A program made the translations under genes and the position numbers. A stretch of DNA of 64,000 nt from Methanocalculus alkaliphilus (lineage in GTDB: Archaea; Halobacteriota; Methanomicrobia; Methanomicrobiales; Methanocorpusculaceae), in the NCBI RefSeq assembly GCF_024170505.1, contig NZ_JALJYG010000002.1:62001-126000 (forward strand), written 5' to 3'. The notes beneath the pieces were generated by a model. It searched no databases and had not been told where the DNA came from. It worked only from the letters and a program-made list of their open reading frames with translations. This document shows, in pieces, positions 33,490 to 42,128 of the stretch. Positions within the stretch are counted from its first letter, which is position 1; the number at the start of each line of letters is the position of its first letter.

Positions 33490-34161
33490 ATGAAAAAAGA
33501 TGATCTTATCATCTTCGCTGCAGGACTCATCGTTGTTCTGATCATCAGCATTCTGGCGAACCAGCCTGGCATTCAGATACCCGGATTTGTCGATCATTCA
33601 GGAGAGAAGGATGAAAGTCAAATCTCCCCATTGATTTTTCAGGAGTTTGCACAACAAGAACCAAAGCCTCCGGTTTATGAAACCTTTTCAATCCAGCTGG
33701 TAGAAAATCCATTTCATTATCCACGCATCTATCTTCCACAGCAGTCTGATCGCTGGAGGGAGGGATCGTTTACGAGAACTGAAGGAGATGGCAGTTCAAT
33801 TCTCCCGCTCTTTGGAACTGCGCCTTACGGTACTGCACGCTTTGCTGATGACCGGGTATCCGAATGGATCACCATAGGAACCCTGGAGCAGAGGCGGGGT
33901 GGAATATCAACAGTATTTACCGTACCGACAGATCAGGCATGGAGGATCCGTATTGAGGTGACAGCTGAACGCTTTTCGGATCGTGCCACCTTCAGATATG
34001 CACTCTGTGACGCCGAATCCGGTGCAATACTTGATGGTGGAGTGATAACGGGACCTGGAGAGCGGACAAGTGTTGTCTTTACAACCGGAAGGGAGATGTA
34101 CTTCATCATCAACCAGCAGAACGTCGATCTCTACAGGATATACCTTGATATCCAAAAATAA
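33490..34161 (+). CDS. membrane-anchored extracytoplasmic protein
   Basis: A 223-residue protein with one N-terminal anchor helix (LIIFAAGLIVVLIISILA, residues 6-23), a spacer rich in Q and P, and a beta-rich outer domain (GISTVFTVPTDQAWRIRIEVT, FRYALCDAESGAILDGGVITG, EMYFIINQQNVDLYRIYLDI) that looks like a jelly-roll. No motif or family recognised. It starts 99 bases from the divergent small membrane protein gene. Confidence 0.7.
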   Translation: MKKDDLIIFAAGLIVVLIISILANQPGIQIPGFVDHSGEKDESQISPLIFQEFAQQEPKPPVYETFSIQLVENPFHYPRIYLPQQSDRWREGSFTRTEGDGSSILPLFGTAPYGTARFADDRVSEWITIGTLEQRRGGISTVFTVPTDQAWRIRIEVTAERFSDRATFRYALCDAESGAILDGGVITGPGERTSVVFTTGREMYFIINQQNVDLYRIYLDIQK

Positions 34162-34174
34162 TCTGGAGCAGATA

Positions 34175-34354
34175 TTATATCCGCTCAATAGTGATTTTTA
34201 TTCTGTCCCCGGCCTGCAGTCCATGTCCCTTCTCAATATCAATATTAAACCAGAGCGACTCAGGGGGGTCCTGCGACATGAGACAGTCCTTCTTCTCATC
34301 AATATTCGCAACAAACTCAATCGTACCTGTAATCTCAGCAACCTTATCTGACAT
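34175..34354 (-). CDS. small hypothetical protein
   Basis: A 59-residue acidic protein starting MSDKVAEITGTIEFV and ending GLQAGDRIKITIERI, with a short beta pattern that could be an OB-like or swapped-hairpin fold. The ATG at 34354 is used; TTTTATTCT about 25 bases upstream would suit leaderless transcription. It is convergent with the 33490 gene. No family recognised; it could be spurious, though the codons look native. Confidence 0.5.
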   Translation of the reverse strand: MSDKVAEITGTIEFVANIDEKKDCLMSQDPPESLWFNIDIEKGHGLQAGDRIKITIERI

Positions 34355-34383
34355 ATCCAAAAATGGGTGTTGATAGAATAAAA

Positions 34384-34635
34384 TTATATGGCTCGCGGCG
34401 TGACCATCCAGGTTGTACTGTTTGAATAACTCCAGCGTTTAATCTCCAGATCATCACAGATCTCCGAGAGGATGGCAAGGTTGGTTCCCACTTCCTTTGA
34501 AGAGAGACCGAGATCATGTGCGATATACTTGGATTTGAAAAAGTGTCGGCCTTTCTGGACGCCCCCACGCAGATATTTCAGAATCCTGTCCTGCGTATCA
34601 TTATACCTGTCACGGATGCTTTCTGGTACAGTCAT
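34384..34635 (-). CDS. DUF7123-like small winged-helix protein
   Basis: An 83-residue protein resembling a haloarchaeal/methanogen family of small helix-turn-helix proteins: DTQDRILKYLRGGVQKGRHFFKSKYIAHDLGLSSKEVGTNLA and the ending EIKRWSYSNSTTWMV keep the typical FxSxxIAxDLGLSxKEVG and WxYSxxTTW pattern. The role is unknown; the build suggests a transcription factor or a DNA-associated protein. AGAGGTAATC lies just before the ATG. It lies downstream of nothing else on its strand within 70 bases except the DHH gene that follows it in the other direction. Confidence 0.72.
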   Translation of the reverse strand: MTVPESIRDRYNDTQDRILKYLRGGVQKGRHFFKSKYIAHDLGLSSKEVGTNLAILSEICDDLEIKRWSYSNSTTWMVTPRAI

Positions 34636-34712
34636 CTGATTACCTCTGGTGTTACATTTTCTTCATGCAAGTATAAAATATTTGCGTTCGTACTGAACGC
34701 TTCGGGATCTTT

Positions 34713-36548
34713 TCAGGCGACCGGGGCTTCCGATATCTTTGCGATCAACGCTTCGATGACAGTCGCCCGCATGCCCTCCACAAACTTGATGCTGCCGACG
34801 ACAAGGTGTCCTCCACCGTTTACCCCCCCGCCGGAGATCTCATCACGCAGCTCCCGAACCATCCTTGGGATATTCATCATCACGCCGCGTGAACGGAGGA
34901 CTGCAAAGTCTGGTCCAAGGCCAAGGGTGACGACAGGCTCTCCTTCATGTTTTTTACAGAGGATATCATGTATCTCTCCTGATGTCTTCCCCGGTGGGGG
35001 GAAGGTGAACCGGTGTGCATACATCTCAACATCAGCGATGAACAGATTGGCTCCCGATGCGAGCTGCCGTGCTTCAACATGAGGCATAAGGGTTCTGACC
35101 TGCTCTTCGATTGCAGCTGTTGCCTCCTCGACGAGGAGGGAGATAAGCCTTTTATGCCGCATTGGATTGTTATTCAGATTCAGAATATCCCTGACGATCT
35201 CACGCCCGTCATTAAACCTGAGCCAGAACTGCTGATAATCAAGAGCGAGTGCAATCTTTTTACAATCCTCAACAGAATAGTTTTCTTCAACAAGTGCGAG
35301 ATACTGTGGAAGTTCGGTGGACTCACTCCTGTCCCCGACACCAGCAATGGCCGGAAGATGGCGGATGCGATCTTCAATGTCCGGATTGATCATTCTTGCC
35401 AGCTCGGTGCCGATCATTCCTGCTGTTAATCCAAAGTCTCCGTTGGCATGGTACGGGTTGACATGGGCCTTTAGGAACTGATCGACGATCTCATCAGGGT
35501 GGTGATGATCAGCAACAACGATATCAAGGTCATATACCTGTGCAATCTTATATGCAGGCATATCCTCTTCGGTTGAACCATTATCCATCAGGAAGATGAG
35601 GGGGAGTTTCTGGCCAAATCGGACCGCATCTTTTAGCATAAAGTCGAGATCTCTTGTGATATCCTCAATCTCGTAGAACGGTGCCTTTGAAGGTGAGCGT
35701 TTAAAGAGATAGAACTCGGCATCTGAGTCATTGCCATGCTCACGAAGGAGGGAGACGACCGCAGTCTCAATTGCTGATGCGGCACAGATACCGTCAGCAT
35801 CAGCATGGTGTCGCAGAATGATCGGCTGCTGAGTAAATACTGCCCGCCTGATGATCTTTGCAAGCTTGCGCATCTCCGGTCTGAGCCTGGTGAGCACCTC
35901 ACTCTCAACGAGGAATGAATTGTCCGCAGGTTCGGAACGGATGCTCAGTGCTTCTTCGATTCGACCCTTCACAATCTCTGCAGCCTCGCCTTTCAGAACC
36001 TCAAGGCTTGAGACCTCAATCTGAAGCTGGTTGTTCCTCTTCATCACCTCTCCGGAGACGCGGACGATGTCACCTGTATTAGCCTCAGGGTATGCACGAA
36101 CACCGGCCTCGATGAAGGCAGCCGCGCTCTCACTTCCGGTTTCATCGATGATGGTAAAGATGGTGGGGCCACTCGTCTGCTTAACCTGGCCAAGCTCGCC
36201 TTCGATGGTGACACGCCGGCCGATCCGCCCCTTCAGATCAGTCAGCTGTGTTGTTTTTACCTGTCTGCTTACAAGCTCTGTCGTGTATTCCTCAAGAAGA
36301 ACTTCACGGAGATCGATATTTCCATTTGGGCGGACCTGTACAACCATCACGAGGATATCAGCCCGCTCGTTGTGTTGTGTCAGCGCATTACTTTTATGGA
36401 TCAACCCTTTGATGGAGTTATTCAACTGGACGAAGGTTCCAAAGTTTGCAAAACCCTGGACTTTTCCAAGGTAAATGTTCCCCTCCTGTACATCCTCAAC
36501 CTCACATCCAGGGCCGAGTTTATAAACAATTTCTCTATTATTTGCCAT
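34713..36548 (-). CDS. DHH-family phosphoesterase with S1 and OB domains (RecJ-like)
   Basis: A 611-residue archaeal RecJ-like protein. In order: an S1 RNA-binding domain (about 15-75, LGKVQGFANFGTFVQL), an OB-fold nucleic-acid domain (100-195, GRRVTIEGELGQVKQTSGPT), a DHH phosphoesterase core (ILRHHADADGICAASAI, IFLMDNGSTEEDM, VVADHHHPDEIVD, ending HVNPYH) and a DHHA1-type tail with EISGGGVNGGGHLVVGS. The acidic and histidine metal sites look intact, so it is probably a nuclease on single-stranded DNA or RNA. The ATG at 36548 is preferred over the GTG at 36578, which overlaps the neighbour stop. Last gene of the long reverse operon from nrdG. Confidence 0.88.
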   Translation of the reverse strand: MANNREIVYKLGPGCEVEDVQEGNIYLGKVQGFANFGTFVQLNNSIKGLIHKSNALTQHNERADILVMVVQVRPNGNIDLREVLLEEYTTELVSRQVKTTQLTDLKGRIGRRVTIEGELGQVKQTSGPTIFTIIDETGSESAAAFIEAGVRAYPEANTGDIVRVSGEVMKRNNQLQIEVSSLEVLKGEAAEIVKGRIEEALSIRSEPADNSFLVESEVLTRLRPEMRKLAKIIRRAVFTQQPIILRHHADADGICAASAIETAVVSLLREHGNDSDAEFYLFKRSPSKAPFYEIEDITRDLDFMLKDAVRFGQKLPLIFLMDNGSTEEDMPAYKIAQVYDLDIVVADHHHPDEIVDQFLKAHVNPYHANGDFGLTAGMIGTELARMINPDIEDRIRHLPAIAGVGDRSESTELPQYLALVEENYSVEDCKKIALALDYQQFWLRFNDGREIVRDILNLNNNPMRHKRLISLLVEEATAAIEEQVRTLMPHVEARQLASGANLFIADVEMYAHRFTFPPPGKTSGEIHDILCKKHEGEPVVTLGLGPDFAVLRSRGVMMNIPRMVRELRDEISGGGVNGGGHLVVGSIKFVEGMRATVIEALIAKISEAPVA

Positions 36549-36574
36549 ATTACTACCAGATTTCTCGTATAATC

Positions 36575-37786
36575 TCACTGCTCTGCCTTGGAGAGGTCAA
36601 ACAAACGACACTCTCCATCACGGCGTCCTTTGGCGATGATGGTATCGCCCTCATACAACCGTGCATTCTTTTTTGGTCGATAGATCCATTGTTCCCCGCG
36701 TTTGATCGCAAGGACGATCATGCCTGTTACTGCGCCAAGGGAAGCTTCCTTCAGGGTTTTACCATCAAGGAATGAATCTGCCTGAACATCAATCCGGGAG
36801 ATTATCTCATCTGATTCCCGAATAATCTTCTTGAAGATCGGAGGAATCTCAATATCACGTCTGATGACATCAACAATAGATGAAGCTGCACTGCAGATTG
36901 CATCAGCAAACGCGGCCATATGCAGGAGGCCCCGGAGACTCTCGATGGGCTCAATCTTCTTTGCCTCCTCCAGAACCCAGAGCTCAAGGGAGAGGCGCAT
37001 CGAATCCATCCGTTCATTGAGCCAGAACACCTCCTCTGCAATATCCCTGCTATCGAAGAGGAGTGCAGTATATGCAAGCCCGACCGCAAGCTCACTGATA
37101 TTCTTCATCTCGACGATCAGAAGTACGGCACGATCAAGGTTGTCAACCGGCTGGCCAATACCTGAATCTATCTCCGGGAGGGCATTTCCTGCCAGTCGCC
37201 AGAGGGGATCGATTCCATCCTCAGGCCCTTTGGCGATCAGGACATCCCCCCGCTCAAGGCGTGTATTCTTATCCGGATCATAGATCCAGAGACGCCCGCG
37301 TCGAATTGCGATAATCCGCATTCCGGTTGTGCTCTGAAGGCGGATATCTCCCAGAAGGGCAGCGGTAAGGTCGCTGCTTTCCAAAACCTCGATCCGGACG
37401 GTGACCTCTTCTGCTTCCGGGAGGGCACGGCGCATTCTGATTGGGATCTGAATACCCTTCAGTATGACGTTTGCAATGTCTGAGGCGGCATTGGATATCC
37501 GCTCAGCACCTTCTGCAATCTGAAGGAGACCGCTCATCGACTCGGCCTCCTCCATCCTCCTGGCTCCAAGAATACTTGTTATTCTGGCCTGGTAGAGAAG
37601 CCGGTTCATCGATTCCTCAAGGTTGACAACTTCACGGGCTATCTCCTTACTCTCAAAGAGGATAGCCGAATATGCCAGATCGACCATCAACTCAGAGACA
37701 TCCTTCATCTCAATGAGGACATCCTTGAAATTGACAGGCTGACGATCAAGGTCGAACATATCTTCATTATCTACTGTATCTGGCAC
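36575..37786 (-). CDS. tandem PhoU-like/TrkA_C domain protein
   Basis: A 403-residue soluble protein made of two similar halves. Each has a helical PhoU-like part (DVLIEMKDVSELMVDLAYSAILFESKEIA and VEMKNISELAVGLAYTALLFDSRDIA) followed by a TrkA/RCK C-terminal domain (TGMRIIAIRRGRLWIYDPDKNTRLERGDVLIAKG and TGMIVLAIKRGEQWIYRPKKNARLYEGDTIIAKG). RCK_C domains bind small ligands and gate channels and transporters. It begins with a GTG nine bases after the MgtE gene, so it is likely the regulatory partner of that transporter. No membrane segment. Confidence 0.88.
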   Translation of the reverse strand: MPDTVDNEDMFDLDRQPVNFKDVLIEMKDVSELMVDLAYSAILFESKEIAREVVNLEESMNRLLYQARITSILGARRMEEAESMSGLLQIAEGAERISNAASDIANVILKGIQIPIRMRRALPEAEEVTVRIEVLESSDLTAALLGDIRLQSTTGMRIIAIRRGRLWIYDPDKNTRLERGDVLIAKGPEDGIDPLWRLAGNALPEIDSGIGQPVDNLDRAVLLIVEMKNISELAVGLAYTALLFDSRDIAEEVFWLNERMDSMRLSLELWVLEEAKKIEPIESLRGLLHMAAFADAICSAASSIVDVIRRDIEIPPIFKKIIRESDEIISRIDVQADSFLDGKTLKEASLGAVTGMIVLAIKRGEQWIYRPKKNARLYEGDTIIAKGRRDGECRLFDLSKAEQ

Positions 37787-37795
37787 TACTTATCA

Positions 37796-39001
37796 CTATA
37801 GCACCAGGTGGATCATCATGATCAGCACAGTCGCCCCGATGAGGTCGATACTGCTTGTCACCACCGGGATGCCGAAGTTATCAGGATCATACCCGAGGGT
37901 AAAGGAGATACTGGCTGTCATATAGGCGAGGAGGTTCATCCCGGTGACGACAATGAGGCCCGACCCGGTTGCAATGGCAACCATGAGCAGCAGTCCGGGT
38001 GAGTCAAGTCCGATCAGGAGGGCCGAATAATGAGCGATGGACCCCATCAGCGGGAGTATTGTTAACGTATAGATGTAATTGGTTCCAAATCCTGAGAATA
38101 CCTCCCGGCCAGGTATCAGCTTCGGCTCAATCGAACCCATATGCATCCCGGTCGCAAGGCGGGAGCAGATGATCCCTCCGATGGCTCCACACCCGTTCAT
38201 AAAAGGAGGGATCAGTATAAGAAGAGCTGCTGTCGCAACAAGGTCCTCCAGCCCCTCAGTGTAAACAACACCGGCGATGGTTCCAAGGATGCAGAGGGGT
38301 GCCAGAAGTGGCAGACCTTCCCTGATGATCGACTGTACAGTATCTGTCCCTTTCAGCGTTCCAATTATGCTGAGGATGAGGAGAAGAACAACGACTCCCA
38401 GCAGGAGATACCTGACAGACGGGGGAAGCCCGACGACGAGGACGGCAGTAATAACAAGGAGCGGGAGGGTGATGACATCCCCCGCTGTGGTGACGGTTGG
38501 CGCTCCGATCATATCCAGATCGACTGAGTACCTGTAGGTTGCAAGGGAGACGATGAGTGTGATGAGGGTGACGATCACCCCTGCGAGACAGCCGGATATG
38601 ACGGAGATGAGGATCATATCCATCACAGGGATGATATCAAGGCCGGCTGCAATACCGATGATATACCCAAGCAGACCGACGATTGCAGCGATGAGGACAG
38701 TAAGGATGAAGGTTGCCCTGAGGTTATCACCAAGGACAGAGCCTTCTTTATAGTCAATATCAAAAGCACCGATATGCATCGCAGATGCCAGCCTGGATGC
38801 AAGGATACCGGCGATCGCCCCACGCATGTTAATGGACGAGGGGACGAGGATCATCAGTCCCGGTATGAGAATGAGTATCTCATTGACAGAACCAAGATAG
38901 ATTCCTGCTATTGAGGCGAAGACGGTCGTCAGGAGAAGTGCAACGAGACCCGCCAGGAAGTTCTGATGCCTGCGAAGGAGGCCGGCTATCATTTGGTTCA
39001 T
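37796..39001 (-). CDS. MgtE/SLC41-type divalent cation transporter, two fused halves
   Basis: A 401-residue membrane protein with two copies of the MgtE integral domain: GSVNEILILIPGLMILVPSSINMRGAIAGILASRLASAMHIG in the first half and ILIPPFMNGCGAIGGIICSRLATGMHMG in the second, about ten helices in all. The cytosolic N and CBS domains of bacterial MgtE, which sense magnesium, are absent. A GGAGG nine bases upstream fixes the ATG at 39001. The following PhoU/TrkA_C gene may supply the missing regulation. Confidence 0.88.
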   Translation of the reverse strand: MNQMIAGLLRRHQNFLAGLVALLLTTVFASIAGIYLGSVNEILILIPGLMILVPSSINMRGAIAGILASRLASAMHIGAFDIDYKEGSVLGDNLRATFILTVLIAAIVGLLGYIIGIAAGLDIIPVMDMILISVISGCLAGVIVTLITLIVSLATYRYSVDLDMIGAPTVTTAGDVITLPLLVITAVLVVGLPPSVRYLLLGVVVLLLILSIIGTLKGTDTVQSIIREGLPLLAPLCILGTIAGVVYTEGLEDLVATAALLILIPPFMNGCGAIGGIICSRLATGMHMGSIEPKLIPGREVFSGFGTNYIYTLTILPLMGSIAHYSALLIGLDSPGLLLMVAIATGSGLIVVTGMNLLAYMTASISFTLGYDPDNFGIPVVTSSIDLIGATVLIMMIHLVL

Positions 39002-39022
39002 CAATAATGTCCTCCATCTTCA

Positions 39023-39964
39023 TCAATCCCGGTATGGTATCTCGATCATCGAACAATCCTGTGGAAGCAGGACTTCTCCTGTATACTGTCGTTCTGCATC
39101 CTGTATATGACTAACCGTTGATGTGTAGCGTGAACTGATGTGTACGAGTGCCAGACGGCCCGCTCGGATCAGAGCCGCAGCCCGACCCGCTCCCCCGGCC
39201 GTCGAATGGTAGACCTCGGCAGATCGTTTCTCCTCTGCATCATCAAAGGTAGCATCATGGATGAGAAGGTCGGCATCATCTGCGGCTTTCGGCCAGCGGG
39301 CGAGAGGGCGTGTATCGCTGGTATAGACGACCACCCTGCCGGGGCGTGACGTACCCATCACCTGATCCGGCCGGATGGTGGTTGCTCTACCATCGACAGT
39401 AACAGTAACCTCTTCCCCTCGCTGAAGCCTCCCGAAGAGTGGACCCGGCGGAATACCCAGTCTGATTGCTTCTTCCCGATCGAACCGGCCCGGGCGATCA
39501 TCCTCCCTGAGGATAAAGCCGTAGCTTTCACACCCATGCCGGGTTGCAAATGCAATCACCCGGTAGCCGTCAAACTGAATCTCCTCCCCATCCGAGAGCT
39601 CCCCCGCCTCTATTGGAAAAGAGATGGTCTGGTTCATCTGCCTGATGATCGAGAGGAACTCAAAGATACGGCGGGGTCCATAGAGCCTGAGAGGCTCTGT
39701 CCGCCCATTGAATCCCATCGTTTCGATAAGCCCGAAGAGCCCGAGATAGTGGTCCGCGTGCCAGTGGGAGATGAAGATGGCATCAACGGTGAAGCCCGTC
39801 CTGGCACGCATCATCTGCTGCTGGGCACCCTCGCCGCAGTCGAAGAGGAGGGTATCTGAGCCCCGTCTGATCATGATGCAGGACGGGTTCCTCTGTGGTG
39901 TCGGCAGGGCGCCCGCAGTACCGAGGAAGTGAACATGAAGTGTCTCTCCCGCTATAATGACCAA
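39023..39964 (-). CDS. rnz: ribonuclease Z
   Basis: A 313-residue tRNA 3'-processing endonuclease of the metallo-beta-lactamase fold. It has LHVHFLGTAGALPTPQRN at the start, LLFDCGEGAQQQM, the zinc motif ISHWHADHYLGL, GPRRIFEF, VVYTSDTRP, LIHDATFDD and the final LVHISSRYT, all expected in RNase Z. The family normally starts just before LHVHFLGT; no ATG is available in frame, so a TTG at 39964, overlapping the upstream gene by 13 bases, is the likely start. Neither tRNA-Thr, tRNA-Arg nor tRNA-Glu in this window encodes its CCA end, so all need such 3' processing. Confidence 0.93.
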   Translation of the reverse strand: MVIIAGETLHVHFLGTAGALPTPQRNPSCIMIRRGSDTLLFDCGEGAQQQMMRARTGFTVDAIFISHWHADHYLGLFGLIETMGFNGRTEPLRLYGPRRIFEFLSIIRQMNQTISFPIEAGELSDGEEIQFDGYRVIAFATRHGCESYGFILREDDRPGRFDREEAIRLGIPPGPLFGRLQRGEEVTVTVDGRATTIRPDQVMGTSRPGRVVVYTSDTRPLARWPKAADDADLLIHDATFDDAEEKRSAEVYHSTAGGAGRAAALIRAGRLALVHISSRYTSTVSHIQDAERQYTGEVLLPQDCSMIEIPYRD

Positions 39965-40725
39965 CCCCTGATGACGGCGAGGCTCTCTCTGGCTTCATCG
40001 AGATCTCTCCCCTCAATCACGATGACTCCGCTATATGAATCACGTACAGCAGCTGCTACCTTCTCCCAGTTGATGGTGCCGCGCCTCAGGGCAAGATGTT
40101 CATCCGAGCTGCCATGATTGTCGTGGAGATGGAGGTGATCTGCATCCCCGATATGTGTGAGGAACTCCTGTACGGTTCCGGTTGTATTGGCATGGCCAAT
40201 ATCAAATGTCATCCCGATTCCGGGGATATCTTCCACCATCCCGAAGAGCTCCAGGGGATCGCGACAGAGAAATTCTTTGATGGATATCATATTCTCGAGG
40301 CAGGCGAGGAGCCCATACTCTTCTGCAACCGCACCGATCTCCCGGAGTGCATCTTTCTGGAGTCCCCAGGCACGCCCGGGATCGAGTTTGGCTATCGGGG
40401 AGAGGTAGCCGGGATGTATCGTCACACGGCTGGTGAGATCGGCAGCATGTTCAATGCAGAGGCAGGTCTGGCGGATTGACTCACGCCATATCGGATAGTT
40501 AAAGGATGCAAGATTCAGGTCACCATAGGGGGCGTGGACGGTTATTCCAAGATCCGTACTCCCGATGATGTCGAAAATTATTCTTCTCTTTTCGGGATCA
40601 TCAAGCCGGTACCGCCCGTCTGCAGAAATCTCCCATCCATCATATCCTGCATCTTCGATTCCAAAGACCCATTCCGGGTCGTCCCATACCTTGGAGGAGG
40701 ATGAAAAGTAGATGCCGTTCTTCAT
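39952..40725 (-). CDS. xylose isomerase-like TIM-barrel protein
   Basis: A 257-residue member of the same barrel family as the 15457 gene, with ITVHAPYGDLNLASF, VTIHPGYLSP, LLACLENMIS, GMTFDIGHANTTG, HLHLHDNHGSSDEHL and the late VIVIEGRD carrying the expected metal ligands. The likely reaction is isomerisation or epimerisation of a sugar-like substrate; the substrate is unknown. It starts in an ATGA overlap with the UPF0200 gene and ends overlapping rnz. Confidence 0.87.
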   Translation of the reverse strand: MKNGIYFSSSSKVWDDPEWVFGIEDAGYDGWEISADGRYRLDDPEKRRIIFDIIGSTDLGITVHAPYGDLNLASFNYPIWRESIRQTCLCIEHAADLTSRVTIHPGYLSPIAKLDPGRAWGLQKDALREIGAVAEEYGLLACLENMISIKEFLCRDPLELFGMVEDIPGIGMTFDIGHANTTGTVQEFLTHIGDADHLHLHDNHGSSDEHLALRRGTINWEKVAAAVRDSYSGVIVIEGRDLDEARESLAVIRGWSL

Positions 40726-41270
40726 GGCTGATCCCGTAGCTCCTGTAACACTCTTCTCACTTCTTCACAAAATGATTGCAGGCTGCCGGTATTGGATATC
40801 CGTCTGTCCGCACTATTCATCGCCTCACCGAGGCCGAAACTGCACTCCCGGTCATCCCGGGATCGAAGATCCGCCTCACTGAGGGTATCATCTGAGCGGC
40901 CCCGTTCCTGAAGACGGGAGAGCCTGAGATGGAACGGGCAGTCTATTGCGATCAGTGTGAAGTCATCAAATTTTGATCTGAAATACTGTACTTCAGCCAC
41001 ACCCCGTATCCCGTCGATGAGGAGGATGGGGGCATGATGCTCTTTGACAGCGGGGACCGTCAGTTCGGCCAGAGCTGCCATTCCCCTCTCCTCCCTCAGA
41101 CGGCGGGCAATCGTTCCAAGGTGCTGATCGGTCGCCTCAACCCCCTCATCCTGTGCATACGCCCTGATAATATCACCCATGATAACCACAGGGATGCCAA
41201 GCTCCCCGGCTATGGAGGAGCATTCACCTTTGCCGCTCGCCGGAAGACCGACCAATCCTATTACCTTCAT
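40722..41270 (-). CDS. UPF0200-family nucleotide kinase-like ATPase
   Basis: A 182-residue P-loop protein: VIGLVGLPASGKGECSSIA at the start is a kinase-type Walker A, followed by VVIMGDIIRAYAQDEGV, LLIDGIRGVAEVQYFR and a lid-like RLSRLQERGRSDD. It matches the archaeal UPF0200 group, related to dephospho-CoA and adenylate kinases, whose substrate is not established. GGAGAG seven bases before the ATG supports the start although the upstream nrdG gene reads 47 bases into it. Confidence 0.85.
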   Translation of the reverse strand: MKVIGLVGLPASGKGECSSIAGELGIPVVIMGDIIRAYAQDEGVEATDQHLGTIARRLREERGMAALAELTVPAVKEHHAPILLIDGIRGVAEVQYFRSKFDDFTLIAIDCPFHLRLSRLQERGRSDDTLSEADLRSRDDRECSFGLGEAMNSADRRISNTGSLQSFCEEVRRVLQELRDQP

Positions 41271-41973
41271 ATCGTATCTCTCCTTCTTCCCGCGTTCTGA
41301 TGATGACAGGACGCCCGATTCCGTCTGCTATCTGCCTGAGTTCGTCTGGTGAGAGGGGGCGTACCCGTCCGTATATCCCCTGCTGGAGGACGAGATCAAC
41401 CCCTTCAGCCTCGGATGAGATATACCTGACCTCATCCTCATATCCCCGGAAGAGGGTAACCACAACCTGGAACTCCGGGAGTTTTCCTTGTATAAATGCT
41501 CTTTTGCAGACCTTGAGTGTTTCCTGTACAGCAAGGGCATACTTCTCCCGAAGGAGATTGTCATATCTGTTCCATCGTGCCTTGATATCGAGGGCTATCC
41601 GATCGACTGATCTCTCTGCTATCAGATCTGAAATGACAGCAGGATAGACGCCATTTGTATGAAGTCCGACGAGGAACCCTTCACCTTTAGCCCGTCGGGC
41701 AAGTTCAATAAGTGCCTCTCCCTGCTGTGTCGGTTCACCGCCGGAGAAGACAACCCCCGAGACCGCTATTCTGGTGGAGCGGATCAGATCGATGATCTCA
41801 TCAGCCGGGCGGTAATCTTCGCCATTCTGGAGGTTCCTGTTATGGCAGTAGTCACACCTGACCGGACACCCTCTGAGGAAGACGGTGCATACAGCACGCC
41901 CCGGCCAGTCGACAGTACTGATAGGAATAAAGCCACCAAAATTAACGCGCAAAAAATCACCGGCAGGATACAT
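41224..41973 (-). CDS. nrdG: anaerobic ribonucleotide reductase activating protein NrdG
   Basis: A 249-residue radical SAM activase that installs the glycyl radical on the anaerobic reductase NrdD. GFIPISTVDWPGRAVCTVFLRGCPVRCDYCHN holds the CxxxCxxC cluster site, and VVFSGGEPTQQ and GLHTNGVYP follow. This archaeal type is longer than bacterial NrdG. The ATG at 41973 or a TTG at 41952, preceded by GGTGAT, may be the start. nrdD is not in the window. It heads a seven-gene reverse operon; the last ~15 residues lie in the overlap with the next gene. Confidence 0.85.
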   Translation of the reverse strand: MYPAGDFLRVNFGGFIPISTVDWPGRAVCTVFLRGCPVRCDYCHNRNLQNGEDYRPADEIIDLIRSTRIAVSGVVFSGGEPTQQGEALIELARRAKGEGFLVGLHTNGVYPAVISDLIAERSVDRIALDIKARWNRYDNLLREKYALAVQETLKVCKRAFIQGKLPEFQVVVTLFRGYEDEVRYISSEAEGVDLVLQQGIYGRVRPLSPDELRQIADGIGRPVIIRTREEGEIRYEGNRIGRSSGERQR

Positions 41974-42073
41974 CTTTGGCCTGAATTTGCTTTAAGGTAT
42001 CTTCATCTGCACCTCAGCAATTTTTTATGATGTAGGTAAAGCAATATTTATTGCCTGCAAAGAAAGTAATATT

Positions 42074-42098
42074 GCCTTTATTTTGTAAAATAAAAGGC
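42074..42098. promoter_or_regulatory. near-perfect palindrome overlapping the thiC promoter
   Basis: GCCTTTATTTT and AAAATAAAAGGC are complementary except for one extra base, around a GT centre. It ends 31 bases before the thiC ATG, so it covers the box A position. Such placement suits a repressor site. A thiamine-responsive regulator is a guess; I see no TPP riboswitch in the 155-base leader. Confidence 0.5.
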
Positions 42099-42128
42099 TT
42101 TATCTGCTCATTTGACCTCTTCATAAGT

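Noticed and set aside
41974-42128. possible thiamine pyrophosphate riboswitch before thiC
   Set aside because: The conserved CUGAGA-type element is absent and the space is taken by the promoter palindrome.
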